A stretch of 64,000 bases of DNA, from assembly GCF_050947335.1 (NCBI RefSeq), contig NW_027473328.1, positions 1,178,001 to 1,242,000 of the forward strand, in the 5' to 3' direction. Of the stretch, positions 33,307-48,600 are shown piece after piece. The notes under the pieces were generated by a model. The model saw only the letters and a program-made list of their open reading frames with translations. It was not told the DNA's origin and made no database searches. The position numbers and the translations under genes were made by a program. Each line of letters starts with the position of its first letter. The stretch's first letter is position 1. The DNA is from Megachile rotundata. Taxonomy: Eukaryota > Arthropoda > Insecta > Hymenoptera > Megachilidae.

Positions 33307-35546
33307 ATACAATCACAATCATACAAAAACAATCATACAACCACAATCATGCAATCACAATCATACAATCACAATCATACAATCACAATCATACCATCCC
33401 AATCATACAATCACAATCACACAATCGCAATCATACAATCACAATCATACAAAAACGATGATACAATCACAATCATACAATCACAATCATACAATCACAA
33501 TCATACAATCACAATCATACGATCACAATCATACGAAGACAATCTTACAATTACTACTATACAATCACAATCATACAAAAACAATCATACAATCACAGTC
33601 ATACAATCACAATCATACAATCACAATAATACAATCACAATCATACAATCTCAATCATACAATCACAATCATACAATCACAATCATACAATCACAATCAC
33701 ACAATCGCAATCATACAATCACAATCATACAAAAACAATGATACAATCACAATCATACAATCACAATCATACAATCACAATCATACAATCACAATCATAC
33801 CATCCCAATCATACAATCACAATCACACAATCACAATCATACAATCACAATCATACAAAAACGATGATACAATCACAATCATACAATCACAATCATACAA
33901 TCACAATCATACAATCACAATCATACGATCACAATCATACGAAGACAATCTTACAATTACTACTATACAATCACAATCATACAAAAACAATCATACAATC
34001 ACAGTCATACAATCACAATCATACAATCACAATAATACAATCACAATTATACAATCTCAATCATACAATCACAATCATACAATCACAATCATACAATCAC
34101 AATCACACAATCGCAATCATACAATCACAATCATACAAAAACAATGATACAATCACAATCATACAATCACAATCATGCAATCACAATCATACAATCACAA
34201 TCATACAATCACAATCATACCATCCCAATCGTACAATCACAATCACATAATCGCAATCATACAATCACAATCATACAAAAACAATGATACAATCACAATC
34301 ATACAATCACAATCATACAATCACAATCATACAATCACAATCATACAATCATAATCATACGATCACAATCATACGAAGGCAATCATACAATTACTACTAT
34401 ACAATCACAATCATACAAAAACAATCATACAATCACAGTCATACAATCACAATCATACAATCACAATCATACATTCACAATCATACAATCACAATCATAC
34501 AATCACAATCATACAATCACAATCATACAATCACAATCATACAATCACAGTCATACAATCACAATCACACAATCTCAATCATACACACGACATCTTACAA
34601 TCACAATCATACAATCACAATCATACAATCACAATCATACGATCACAATCATACGAAGACAATCATACAATTACTGCTATACAATCACAATCATACAAAA
34701 ACAATCATACAAACACAATCATACGATGACAATCATACAATTACTACTATACAATCACAATCATACAAAAACAATCATACAATCACAATCACACATTCAC
34801 AATCATACAATCACAATCATACATTCACAATCATACAATCACAATCATACAATCACAATCATACAATCACAATAATACAATCACAATCATACAATCTCAA
34901 TCATACAATCACAATCATACAATCACAATCATGCAATCACAATCATACAATCACAATCATACAATCACAATCATACAATCACAATCATACAATCACAATC
35001 ATACAATCACAATCATACAATCACAATCATACAATCACAATCATACTATCGCAATCGTACAATCACAATCGTACAATCACAATCACACAATCACAATAAT
35101 ACAATCACAATCATTGAATCACAATCATACAATCACAATCATACAATCACAATCATACAATCACAATCATACAATCACAATCATACAATCACAATCATAC
35201 GATCACAATCATACGAAGACAATCATACAATTACTACTATACAATCACAATCATACAATCACAATCATACGATCACAATCATACGAAGACAATCATACAA
35301 TTACTACTATACAATCACAATCATACAAAAGCAATCATACAATCACAATCATACGATGACAATCATACAATTACTACTATACAATCACAATCATACAAAA
35401 ACAATCATACAATCACAATCATTCAATCACAATCATGCAATCACAATCATACAATCACAATCATACAATCACAATCATACAATCACAATCATACAATCAC
35501 AATAATACAATCACAATCATACAATCTCAATCATACAATCGCAATC

Positions 35547-35561
35547 ATACAAATCACAATC
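35547..35561 (+). repeat. 15-bp unit 1 of 11
   Basis: ATACAAATCACAATC, the consensus with one extra A in the first AA. Preceded by a CTCAATC unit and ATACAATCGCAATC, followed by ATACAATCAAAATC. First departure from the phase held since position 1. Confidence 0.95.
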
Positions 35562-36303
35562 ATACAATCAAAATCATACAATCACAATCATACAATCACA
35601 ATCATGCAATCACAATCATACAATCAAAATCATACAATCGCAATCATACAAACACAATCATACAATCACAATCATACGATCACAATCATACAATCACAAT
35701 CATACTATTGCAATCATACAATCACAATCATATAATCACAAGCATATGATCACAATCATACAATCACAATCATGCAATTTCGATCATACAATCACAATCA
35801 TACCATCCCAATCATACAATCACAATCATACAATCACAATCATACAATCACAATCATACCATCCCAATCATACCATCCCAATCATACAATCACAATCATA
35901 CAATCACAATTACACAATCGCAATCATACAATCACAATCATACAAAAACAATGATACAATCACAATCATACAATCACAATCATACAATCACAATCATACA
36001 ATCACAATCATACAATCACTATCATACGATCACAATCATACGAAGACAATCATACAATTACTACTATACAATCACAATCATACAAAAGCAATCATACAAT
36101 CACAATCATACGATGACAATCATACAATTACTACTATACAATCACAATCATACAAAAACAATCATACAATCACAATCATACAATCACAATCATACAATCA
36201 CAATCATACATTCACAATCATACAATCACAATCATACAATCACAATCATACAATCACAATAATACAATCACAATCATACAATCTCAATCATACAATCGCA
36301 ATC

Positions 36304-36318
36304 ATACAAATCACAATC
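36304..36318 (+). repeat. 15-bp unit 2 of 11
   Basis: Same 15-mer and same preceding and following units as at 35547. Downstream it meets consensus-type units and a TAGCAATC unit. Confidence 0.95.
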
Positions 36319-36584
36319 ATACAATCAAAATCATACAATCACAATCATACAATCACAATCATGCAATCACAATCATACAATCACAATCATACAATAGCAA
36401 TCATACAAACACAATCATACAATCACAATCATACAATCACAATCATACAATCACAGTCATACAATCACAATCATGCAATCACAATCATACAATCACAATC
36501 ATACAATCACAATCATACAATCACAATCATACAATCACAATAATACAATCACAATCATACAATCTCAATCATACAATCGCAATC

Positions 36585-36599
36585 ATACAAATCACAATC
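36585..36599 (+). repeat. 15-bp unit 3 of 11
   Basis: Same context; last one before the first full 4.1-kb copy. Confidence 0.95.
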
Positions 36600-37719
36600 A
36601 TACAATCAAAATCATACAATCACAATCATACAATCACAATCATGCAATCACAATCATACAATCAAAATCATACAATCGCAATCATACAAACACAATCATA
36701 CAATCACAATCATACAATCACAATCATACTATTGCAATCATACAATCACAATCATATAATCACAAGCATACGATCACAATCATACAATCACAATCATGCA
36801 ATTTCGATCATACAATCACAATCATACCATCCCAATCATACAATCACAATCATACAATCACAATCATACAATCACAATCATACCATCCCAATCATACAAT
36901 CACAATCATACAATCACAATCATACAATCACAATTACACAATCGCAATCATACAATCACAATCATACAAAAACAATGATACAATCACAATCATACAATCA
37001 CAATCATACAATCACAATCATACAATCACAATCATACAATCACTATCATACGATCACAATCATACGAAGACAATCATACAATTACTACTATACAATCACA
37101 ATCATACAAAAGCAATCATACAATCACAATCATACGATGACAATCATACAATTACTACTATACAATCACAATCATACAAAAACAATCATACAATCACAAT
37201 CATACAATCACAATCATACAATCACAATCATACAGTCACAATCATACAATCACAATCATACTATCGCAATCATACAATCACAATCGTACAATCACAATCA
37301 TACAATCACAATCATTGAATCACAATCATGCAATCACAATCATACAATCACAATCATACAATCACAATCATACAATCACAATCATACAATCACAATCATA
37401 CACAAACAATGATACAATCGCAATCATACAATTCAAATCATACAATCACAATCATACAATCACAATCATACAATCACAATCATACAATCACAATCATACA
37501 ATCACAATCATACGATCACAATCATGCGAAGACAATCATACAATTACTACTATACAATCACAATCATACGAAAACAATCATACAATCACAATCATACGAT
37601 GACAATCATACAATCACAATCATACAATCACAATCATACAATCACAATCACACAATCGCAATCATACAATCACAATCATACAAAAACAATGATACAATCA
37701 CAATCATACAATCACAATC

Positions 37720-38363
37720 ATGCAATCACAATCATACAATCACAATCATACAATCACAATCATACCATCCCAATCGTACAATCACAATCACACAATCGCA
37801 ATCATACAATCACAATCATACAAAAACAATGATACAATCACAATCATACAATCACAATCATACAATCACAATCATACAATCATAATCATACGATCACAAT
37901 CATACGAAGACAATCATACAATTACTACTATACAATCACAATCATACAAAAACAATCATACAATCACAATCACACAATCGCAATCATACAATCACAATCA
38001 TACAAAAACAATGATACAATCACAATCATACAATCACAATCATGCAATCACAATCATACAATCACAATCATACAATCACAATCATACCATCCCAATCGTA
38101 CAATCACAATCACACAATCGCAATCATACAATCACAATCATACAAAAACAATGATACAATCACAATCATACAATCACAATCATACAATCACAATCATACA
38201 ATCATAATCATACGATCACAATCATACGAAGACAATCATACAATTACTACTATACAATCACAATCATACAAAAACAATCATACAATCACAGTCATACAAT
38301 CACAATCATACAATCACAATCATACATTCACAATCATACAATCACAATCATACAATCACAATC
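37720..38363 (+). repeat. 322-bp tandem duplication inside the 4.1-kb repeat
   Basis: Two 23-unit copies, 37720-38041 and 38042-38363, each opening with ATGCAATCAC and containing TACCATCCC, a CGTAC unit, AAAAACAATG and ATACAATCATAATC. The second copy keeps the pattern at least to about 38.28 kb. Confidence 0.85.
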
Positions 38364-39315
38364 ATACAATCACAATCATACAATCACAGTCATACAATCA
38401 CAATCACACAATCTCAATCATACACACGCCATCTTACAATCACAATCATACAATCACAATCATACAATCACAATCATACGATCACAATCATACGAAGACA
38501 ATCATACAATTACTGCTATACAATCACAATCATACAAAAACAATCATACAAACACAATCATACGATGACAATCATACAATTACTACTATACAATCACAAT
38601 CATACAAAAACAATCATACAATCACAATCACACATTCACAATCATACAATCACAATCATACATTCACAATCATACAATCACAATCATACAATCACAATCA
38701 TACAATCACAATAATACAATCACAATCATACAATCTCAATCATACAATCACAATCATACAATCACAATCATACAATCACAATCATACAATCACAATCATA
38801 CAATCACAATCATACAATCACAATCATACAATCACAATCATACCATCCCAATCATACAATCACAATCATACAATCACAATCATACAATCACAATCATACC
38901 ATCCCAATCATACAATCACAATCATACAATCACAATCATACAATCACAATGACACAATCGCAATCATACAATCACAATCATACAAAAACAGTGATACAAT
39001 CACAATCATACAATCACAATCATACAATCACTATCATACGATCACAATCATACGAAGACAATCATACAATTACTACTATACAATCACAATCATACAAAAG
39101 CAATCATACAATCACAATCATACGATGACAATCATACAATTACTACTATACAATCACAATCATACAAAAACAATCATACAATCACAATCATACAATCACA
39201 ATCATACAATCACAATCATACATTCACAATCATACAATCACAATCATACAATCACAATCATACAATCACAATAATACAATCACAATCATACAATCTCAAT
39301 CATACAATCGCAATC

Positions 39316-39330
39316 ATACAAATCACAATC
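39316..39330 (+). repeat. 15-bp unit 4 of 11
   Basis: First in the 37315-41560 copy. The CAAAATC unit that follows leads into ATGCAATC rather than ATACAATC. Confidence 0.95.
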
Positions 39331-40184
39331 ATACAATCAAAATCATGCAATCACAATCATACAATCACAATCATGCAATCACAATCATACAATCACAATC
39401 ATACAATAGCAATCATACAATCACAATCATACAATCACAATCATGCAATCACAATCATACAATCAAAATCATACAATCGCAATCATACAAACACAATCAT
39501 ACAATCACAATCATACAATCACAATCATACAATCACAATCATACTATTGCAATCATACAATCACAATCATATAATCACAAGCATACGATCACAATCATAC
39601 AATCACAATCATGCAATTTCGATCATACAATCACAATCATACCATCCCAATCATACAATCACAATCATACAATCACAATCATACAATCACAATCATACAA
39701 TCACAATCATACAATCACAATCATACCATCCCAATCATACCATCCCAATCATACCATCCCAATCATACAATCACAATCATACAATCACAATTACACAATC
39801 GCAATCATACAATCACAATCATACAAAAACAATGATACAATCACAATCATACAATCACAATCATACAATCACAATCATACAATCACAATCATACAATCAC
39901 TATCATACGATCACAATCATACGAAGACAATCATACAATTACTACTATACAATCACAATCATACAAAAGCAATCATACAATCACAATCATACGATGACAA
40001 TCATACAATTACTACTATACATTCACAATCATACAAAAACAATCATACAATCACAATCATACAATCACAATCATACAATCACAATCATACATTCACAATC
40101 ATACAATCACAATCATACAATCACAATCATACAATCACAATAATACAATCACAATCATACAATCTCAATCATACAATCGCAATC

Positions 40185-40199
40185 ATACAAATCACAATC
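40185..40199 (+). repeat. 15-bp unit 5 of 11
   Basis: Second in the first full 4.1-kb copy; local order equals that at 36304. Confidence 0.95.
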
Positions 40200-40465
40200 A
40201 TACAATCAAAATCATACAATCACAATCATACAATCACAATCATGCAATCACAATCATACAATCACAATCATACAATAGCAATCATACAAACACAATCATA
40301 CAATCACAATCATACAATCACAATCATACAATCACAGTCATACAATCACAATCATGCAATCACAATCATACAATCACAATCATACAATCACAATCATACA
40401 ATCACAATCATACAATCACAATAATACAATCACAATCATACAATCTCAATCATACAATCGCAATC

Positions 40466-40480
40466 ATACAAATCACAATC
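40466..40480 (+). repeat. 15-bp unit 6 of 11
   Basis: Third in the first full 4.1-kb copy; local order equals that at 36585. Confidence 0.95.
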
Positions 40481-41208
40481 ATACAATCAAAATCATACAA
40501 TCACAATCATACAATCACAATCATGCAATCACAATCATACAATCAAAATCATACAATCGCAATCATACAAACACAATCATACAATCACAATCATACAATC
40601 ACAATCATACAATCACAATCATACTATTGCAATCATACAATCACAATCATATAATCACAAGCATACGATCACAATCATACAATCACAATCATGCAATTTC
40701 GATCATACAATCACAATCATACCATCCCAATCATACAATCACAATCATACAATCACAATCATACAATCACAATCATACCATCCCAATCATACAATCACAA
40801 TCATACAATCACAATCATACAATCACAATGACACAATCGCAATCATACAATCACAATCATACAAAAACAGTGATACAATCACAATCATACAATCACAATC
40901 ATACAATCACAATCATACAATCACTATCATACGATCACAATCATACGAAGACAATCATACAATTACTACTATACAATCACAATCATACAAAAGCAATCAT
41001 ACAATCACAATCATACGATGACAATCATACAATTACTACTATACAATCACAATCATACAAAAACAATCATACAATCACAATCATACAATCACAATCATAC
41101 AATCACAATCATACATTCACAATCATACAATCACAATCATACAATCACAATCATACAATCACAATAATACAATCACAATCATACAATCTCAATCATACAA
41201 TCGCAATC

Positions 41209-41223
41209 ATACAAACCACAATC
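41209..41223 (+). repeat. 15-bp unit 7 of 11, variant
   Basis: ATACAAACCACAATC, the only one of the eleven with a further change (T to C). It has the same neighbours, so the substitution followed the insertion. Confidence 0.93.
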
Positions 41224-41881
41224 ATACAATCAAAATCATGCAATCACAATCATACAATCACAATCATGCAATCACAATCATACAATCACAATCATACAAT
41301 AGCAATCATACAAACACAATCATACAATCACAATCATACAATCACAATCGTACAATCACAGTCATACAATCACAATCATACAATCACAATCATACATTCA
41401 CAATCATACAATCACAATCATACAATCACAATCATACAATCACAATAATACAATCACAATCATACAATCTCAATCATACAGTCACAATCATACAATCACA
41501 ATCATACTATCGCAATCATACAATCACAATCGTACAATCACAATCATACAATCACAATCATTGAATCACAATCATGCAATCACAATCATACAATCACAAT
41601 CATACAATCACAATCATACAATCACAATCATACAATCACAATCACACAATCGCAATCATACAATCACAATCATACGATCACAATCATGCGAAGACAATCA
41701 TACAATTACTACTATACAATCACAATCATACGAAAACAATCATACAATCACAATCATACGATGACAATCATACAATCACAATCATACAATCACAATCATA
41801 CAATCACAATCACACAATCGCAATCATACAATCACAATCATACAAAAACAATGATACAATCACAATCATACAATCACAATC

Positions 41882-42525
41882 ATGCAATCACAATCATACA
41901 ATCACAATCATACAATCACAATCATACCATCCCAATCGTACAATCACAATCACACAATCGCAATCATACAATCACAATCATACAAAAACAATGATACAAT
42001 CACAATCGTACAATCACAATCATACAATCACAATCATACAATCATAATCATACGATCACAATCATACGAAGACAATCATACAATTACTACTATACAATCA
42101 CAATCATACAAAAACAATCATACAATCACAATCACACAATCGCAATCATACAATCACAATCATACAAAAACAATGATACAATCACAATCATACAATCACA
42201 ATCATGCAATCACAATCATACAATCACAATCATACAATCACAATCATACCATCCCAATCGTACAATCACAATCACACAATCGCAATCATACAATCACAAT
42301 CATACAAAAACAATGATACAATCACAATCATACAATCACAATCATACAATCACAATCATACAATCATAATCATACGATCACAATCATACGAAGACAATCA
42401 TACAATTACTACTATACAATCACAATCATACAAAAACAGTCATACAATCACAGTCATACAATCACAATCATACAATCACAATCATACATTCACAATCATA
42501 CAATCACAATCATACAATCACAATC
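41882..42525 (+). repeat. 322-bp tandem duplication, second higher-order copy
   Basis: Same 23-unit doubling as at 37720, at an offset of 4162 bp (41882-42203 and 42204-42525). It therefore existed before the 4.1-kb unit was duplicated. Confidence 0.85.
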
Positions 42526-43449
42526 ATACAATCACAATCATACAATCACAATCATACAATCACAGTCATACAATCACAATCACACAATCTCAATCATACA
42601 CACGCCATCTTACAATCACAATCATACAATCACAATCATACAATCACAATCATACGATCACAATCATACGAAGACAATCATACAATTACTGCTATACAAT
42701 CACAATCATACAAAAACAATCATACAAACACAATCATACGATGACAATCATACAATTACTACTATACAATCACAATCATACAAAAACAATCATACAATCA
42801 CAATCACACATTCACAATCATACAATCACAATCATACATTCACAATCATACAATCACAATCATACAATCACAATCATACAATCACAATAATACAATCACA
42901 ATCATACAATCTCAATCATACAATCACAATCATACAATCACAATCATACAATCACAATCATACAATCACAATCATACAATCACAATCATACCATCCCAAT
43001 CATACAATCACAATCATACAATCACAATCATACAATCACAATCATACAATCACAATCATACAATCACAATGACACAATCGCAATCATACAATCACAATCA
43101 TACAAAAACAGTGATACAATCACAATCATACAATCACAATCATACAATCACAATCATACAATCACTATCATACGATCACAATCATACGAAGACAATCATA
43201 CAATTACTACTATACAATCACAATCATACAAAAGCAATCATACAATCACAATCATACGATGACAATCATACAATTACTACTATACAATCACAATCATACA
43301 AAAACAATCATACAATCACAATCATACAATCACAATCATACAATCACAATCATACATTCACAATCATACAATCACAATCATACAATCACAATCATACAAT
43401 CACAATAATACAATCACAATCATACAATCTCAATCATACAATCGCAATC

Positions 43450-43464
43450 ATACAAATCACAATC
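43450..43464 (+). repeat. 15-bp unit 8 of 11
   Basis: First in the 41561-45680 copy; equivalent of 39316 at offset 4134. Confidence 0.95.
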
Positions 43465-44304
43465 ATACAATCAAAATCATGCAATCACAATCATACAATC
43501 ACAATCATGCAATCACAATCATACAATCACAATCATACAATAGCAATCATACAATCACAATCATACAATCACAATCATGCAATCACAATCATACAATCAA
43601 AATCATACAATCGCAATCATACAAACACAATCATACAATCACAATCATACAATCACAATCATACAATCACAATCATACTATTGCAATCATACAATCACAA
43701 TCATATAATCACAAGCATACGATCACAATCATACAATCACAATCATGCAATTTCGATCATACAATCACAATCATACCATCCCAATCATACAATCACAATC
43801 ATACAATCACAATCATACAATCACAATCATACAATCACAATCATACCATCCCAATCAGACCATCCCAATCAGACCATCCCAATCATACAATCACAATCAT
43901 ACAATCACAATTACACAATCGCAATCATACAATCACAATCATACAAAAACAATGATACAATCACAATCATACAATCACAATCATACAATCACAATCATAC
44001 AATCACAATCATACAATCACTATCATACGATCACAATCATACGAAGACAATCATACAATTACTACTATACAACCACAATCATACAAAAGCAATCATACAA
44101 TCACAATCATACGATGACAATCATACAATTACTACTATACATTCACAATCATACAAAAACAATCATACAATCACAATCATACAATCACAATCATACAATC
44201 ACAATCATACATTCACAATCATACAATCACAATCATACAATCACAATCATACAATCACAATAATACAATCACAATCATACAATCTCAATCATACAATCGC
44301 AATC

Positions 44305-44319
44305 ATACAAATCACAATC
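44305..44319 (+). repeat. 15-bp unit 9 of 11
   Basis: Equivalent of 40185 at offset 4120. Confidence 0.95.
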
Positions 44320-44585
44320 ATACAATCAAAATCATACAATCACAATCATACAATCACAATCATGCAATCACAATCATACAATCACAATCATACAATAGCA
44401 ATCATACAAACACAATCATACAATCACAATCATACAATCACAATCATACAATCACAGTCATACAATCACAATCATGCAATCACAATCATACAATCACAAT
44501 CATACAATCACAATCATACAATCACAATCATACAATCACAATAATACAATCACAATCATACAATCTCAATCATACAATCGCAATC

Positions 44586-44600
44586 ATACAAATCACAATC
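44586..44600 (+). repeat. 15-bp unit 10 of 11
   Basis: Equivalent of 40466 at offset 4120. Confidence 0.95.
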
Positions 44601-45328
44601 ATACAATCAAAATCATACAATCACAATCATACAATCACAATCATGCAATCACAATCATACAATCAAAATCATACAATCGCAATCATACAAACACAATCAT
44701 ACAATCACAATCATACAATCACAATCATACAATCACAATCATACTATTGCAATCATACAATCACAATCATATAATCACAAGCATACGATCACAATCATAC
44801 AATCACAATCATGCAATTTCGATCATACAATCACAATCATACCATCCCAATCATACAATCACAATCATACAATCACAATCATACAATCACAATCATACCA
44901 TCCCAATCATACAATCACAATCACACAATCACAATCATACAATCACAATGACACAATCGCAATCATACAATCACAATCATACAAAAACAGTGATACAATC
45001 ACAATCATACAATCACAATCATACAATCACAATCATACAATCACTATCATACGATCACAATCATACGAAGACAATCATACAATTACTACTATACAATCAC
45101 AATCATACAAAAGCAATCATACAATCACAATCATACGATGACAATCATACAATTACTACTATACAATCACAATCATACAAAAACAATCATACAATCACAA
45201 TCATACAATCACAATCATACAATCACAATCATACATTCACAATCATACAATCACAATCATACAATCACAATCATACAATCACAATAATACAATCACAATC
45301 ATACAATCTCAATCATACAATCGCAATC

Positions 45329-45343
45329 ATACAAATCACAATC
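45329..45343 (+). repeat. 15-bp unit 11 of 11
   Basis: Equivalent of 41209 at offset 4120 but without its T-to-C change, so that change came after the 4.1-kb duplication. From here to the window end the phase is again constant. Confidence 0.95.
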
Positions 45344-45680
45344 ATACAATCAAAATCATGCAATCACAATCATACAATCACAATCATGCAATCACAATCA
45401 TACAATCACAATCATACAATAGCAATCATACAAACACAATCATACAATCACAATCATACAATCACAATCATACAATCACAGTCATACAATCACAATCATA
45501 CAATCACAATCATACATTCACAATCATACAATCACAATCATACAATCACAATCATACAATCACAATAATACAATCACAATCATACAATCTCAATCATACA
45601 GTCACAATCATACAATCACAATCATACTATCGCAATCATACAATCACAATCGTACAATCACAATCATACAATCACAATCA

Positions 45681-48600
45681 TTGAATCACAATCATGCAAT
45701 CACAATCATACAATCACAATCATACAATCACAATCATACAATCACAATCATACAATCACAATCATACACAAACAATGATACAATCGCAATCATACAATTC
45801 AAATCATACAATCACAATCATACAATCACAATCATACAATCACAATCATACAATCACAATCATACGATCACAATCATGCGAAGACAATCATACAATTACT
45901 ACTATACAATCACAATCATACGAAAACAATCATACAATCACAATCATACGATGACAATCATACAATTACTACTATACAATCACAATCATACAAAAACAAT
46001 CATACAATCACAATCATACAATCACAATCATACAATCACAATCATACATTCACAATCATACAATCACAATCATACAATCACAATCATACAATCACAATAA
46101 TACAATCACAATCATACAATCTCAATCATACAATCACAATCATACAATCACAATCATACAATCACAATCATACAATCACAATCATACAATCACAGTCATA
46201 CAATCACAATCATACAATCACAATCATACAATCACAATCATACAATCACAATCATACAATCACAATCATACTATCGCAATCATACAATCACAATCGTACA
46301 ATCACAATCATACAATCACAATCATACAATCACAATCATACAATCACAATCATACAATCACAATCATACGATCACAATCATACAATCACAATCATACTAT
46401 CGCAATCATACAATCACAATCGTACAATCACAATCATACAATCACAATCATTCAATCACAATCATGCAATCACAATCATACAATCACAATCATACAACCA
46501 CAATAATACAATCACAATCATACAATCTCAATCATACAATCGCAATCATACAATCACAATCATACAATCACAATCATACGAAGACAATCATACAATTACT
46601 AGTATACAATCACAATCATACAAAAGCAATCATACAATCACAATCATACGATGACAATCATACAATTACTACTATACAATCACAATCATACAAACACAAT
46701 CATACAATCACAATCATACTATCGCAATCATACAATCACAATCGTACAATCACAATCATACAATCACAATCATTCAATCACAATCATGCAATCACAATCA
46801 TACAATCACAATCATACAATCACAATCATACAATCACAATCATGCAATCACAATCATACAATCACAATCATACAATCACAATCATACCATCCCAATCATA
46901 CAATCACAATCACACAATCGCAATCATACAATCACAATCATACAAAAACAATGATACAATCACAATCATACAATCACAATCATACAATCACAATCATACA
47001 ATCACAATCATACAATCACAATCATACAATCACAATCATACATACACAACCATACGATCACAATCATACGAAGACAATCATACAATTACTACTATACAAT
47101 CACAATCATACAAAAACAATCATACAATCACAGTCATACAATCACAATCATACAATCACAATCATACATTCACAATCATACAATCACAATAATACAATCA
47201 CAATCATACAATCTCAATCATACAATCACAATCATACAATCACAATCATACAATCACAATCATACAATCACAATCATACAATCACAATCATACAATCACA
47301 ATCATACAATCACAATCATACAATCACAATCATACAATCACAATCATACAATCACAATCATACAATCACAATCATACAATCACAATCATACAATCACAAT
47401 CATACAATCACAATAATACAATCACAATCATACAATCTCAATCATACAATCACAATCATACAATCACAATCATACAATCACAATCATACAATCACAATCA
47501 TACAATCACAATCATACAATCACAATCATACAATCACAATCATACAATCACAATCATACAATCACAATCATACAATCACAATCATACAATCACAATCATA
47601 CAATCACAATCATACAATCACAATCATACAATCACAATCATACAATCACAATCATACAATCACAATCATACAATCACAATAATACAATCACAATCATACG
47701 AAGACAATCATACAATTACTACTATACAATCACAGTCATACAAAAACAATCATACAATCACAATCATACGATGACAATCATACAATTACTACTATACAAT
47801 CACAATCATACAAAAACAATCATACAAGCACAATCATACAATCACAATCATACAATCACAATCATACATTCACAATCATACAATCACAATCATACAATCA
47901 CAATCATACAATCACAATAATACAGTCACAATCATACAATCTCAATCATACAATCACAATCATACAATCACAATCATACAATCTCAATCATACAATCGCA
48001 ATCATACAATCACAATCATACAATCACAATCATACAATCACAATCATACAAACACAATCATACAATCACAATCATACTATCGCAATCCTACAATCACAAT
48101 CGTACAATCGCAATCATACAATCACAATCATTCAATCACAATCATGCAATCACAATCATACAATCACAATCATACAATCACAATCATACAATCACAATCA
48201 TGCAATCACAATCATACAATCACAATCATACAATCACAATCATACCATCCCAATCATACAATCACAATCACACAATCGCAATCATACAATCACAATCATA
48301 CAAAAACAATGATACAATCACAATCATACAATCACAATCATACAATCACAATCATACAATCACAATCATACAATCACAATCACACAATCGCAATCATACA
48401 ATCACAATCATACAAAAACAATGATACAATCACAATCATGCAATCGCAATCATACAATCACAATCATACGATCACAATCATACGAAGACAATCATACAAT
48501 TACTACTATACAATCACAATCATACAAAAACAATCATACAAACACAATCATACGATGACAATCATACAATTACTACTATACAATCACAATCATACAAAAA

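Larger units (their letters stand above)
24053..35434 (+). repeat. Left part of Domain B (TTACTACT-rich)
   Basis: Dominated by the series CGATCAC, CGAAGAC, TTACTACT, consensus, AAAAAC, with or without CGATGAC and a second TTACTACT. It resembles the first 3.4 kb of the window and 46.5-49.0 kb. The 2.69-kb duplication and the variable-run repeat lie inside it. All units are 14 bp. Confidence 0.8.
35435..37314 (+). repeat. Partial copy of the 4.1-kb higher-order repeat
   Basis: Carries three of the eleven 15-bp units (35547, 36304, 36585) and two ATGCAATTTCGATC units (35772, 36796). Its parts resemble the right half of each full copy (39.3-41.5 and 43.4-45.6 kb), rearranged and shortened. Confidence 0.78.
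37315..41560 (+). repeat. 4.1-kb higher-order repeat, first full copy (4246 bp)
   Basis: Bounded by ATTGAATC units. The length is 303 units plus 4, because it contains four 15-bp units. Matches the next copy at offsets 4246 (37315 with 41561), 4162 (37720 with 41882, 38042 with 42204), 4134 (39345 with 43479) and 4120 (40354 with 44474, 41238 with 45358). The 84-bp change reflects an ACACAAACAATG/CAATTCAAATC insert near 37.40 kb that the second copy lacks. It contains an internal 322-bp duplication. Confidence 0.88.
41561..45680 (+). repeat. 4.1-kb higher-order repeat, second full copy (4120 bp)
   Basis: Length is 294 units plus 4, with 15-bp units at 43450, 44305, 44586 and 45329. A third copy begins at 45,681, again with the ACACAAACAATG insert, but departs from the pattern near 46 kb. 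Confidence 0.88.
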
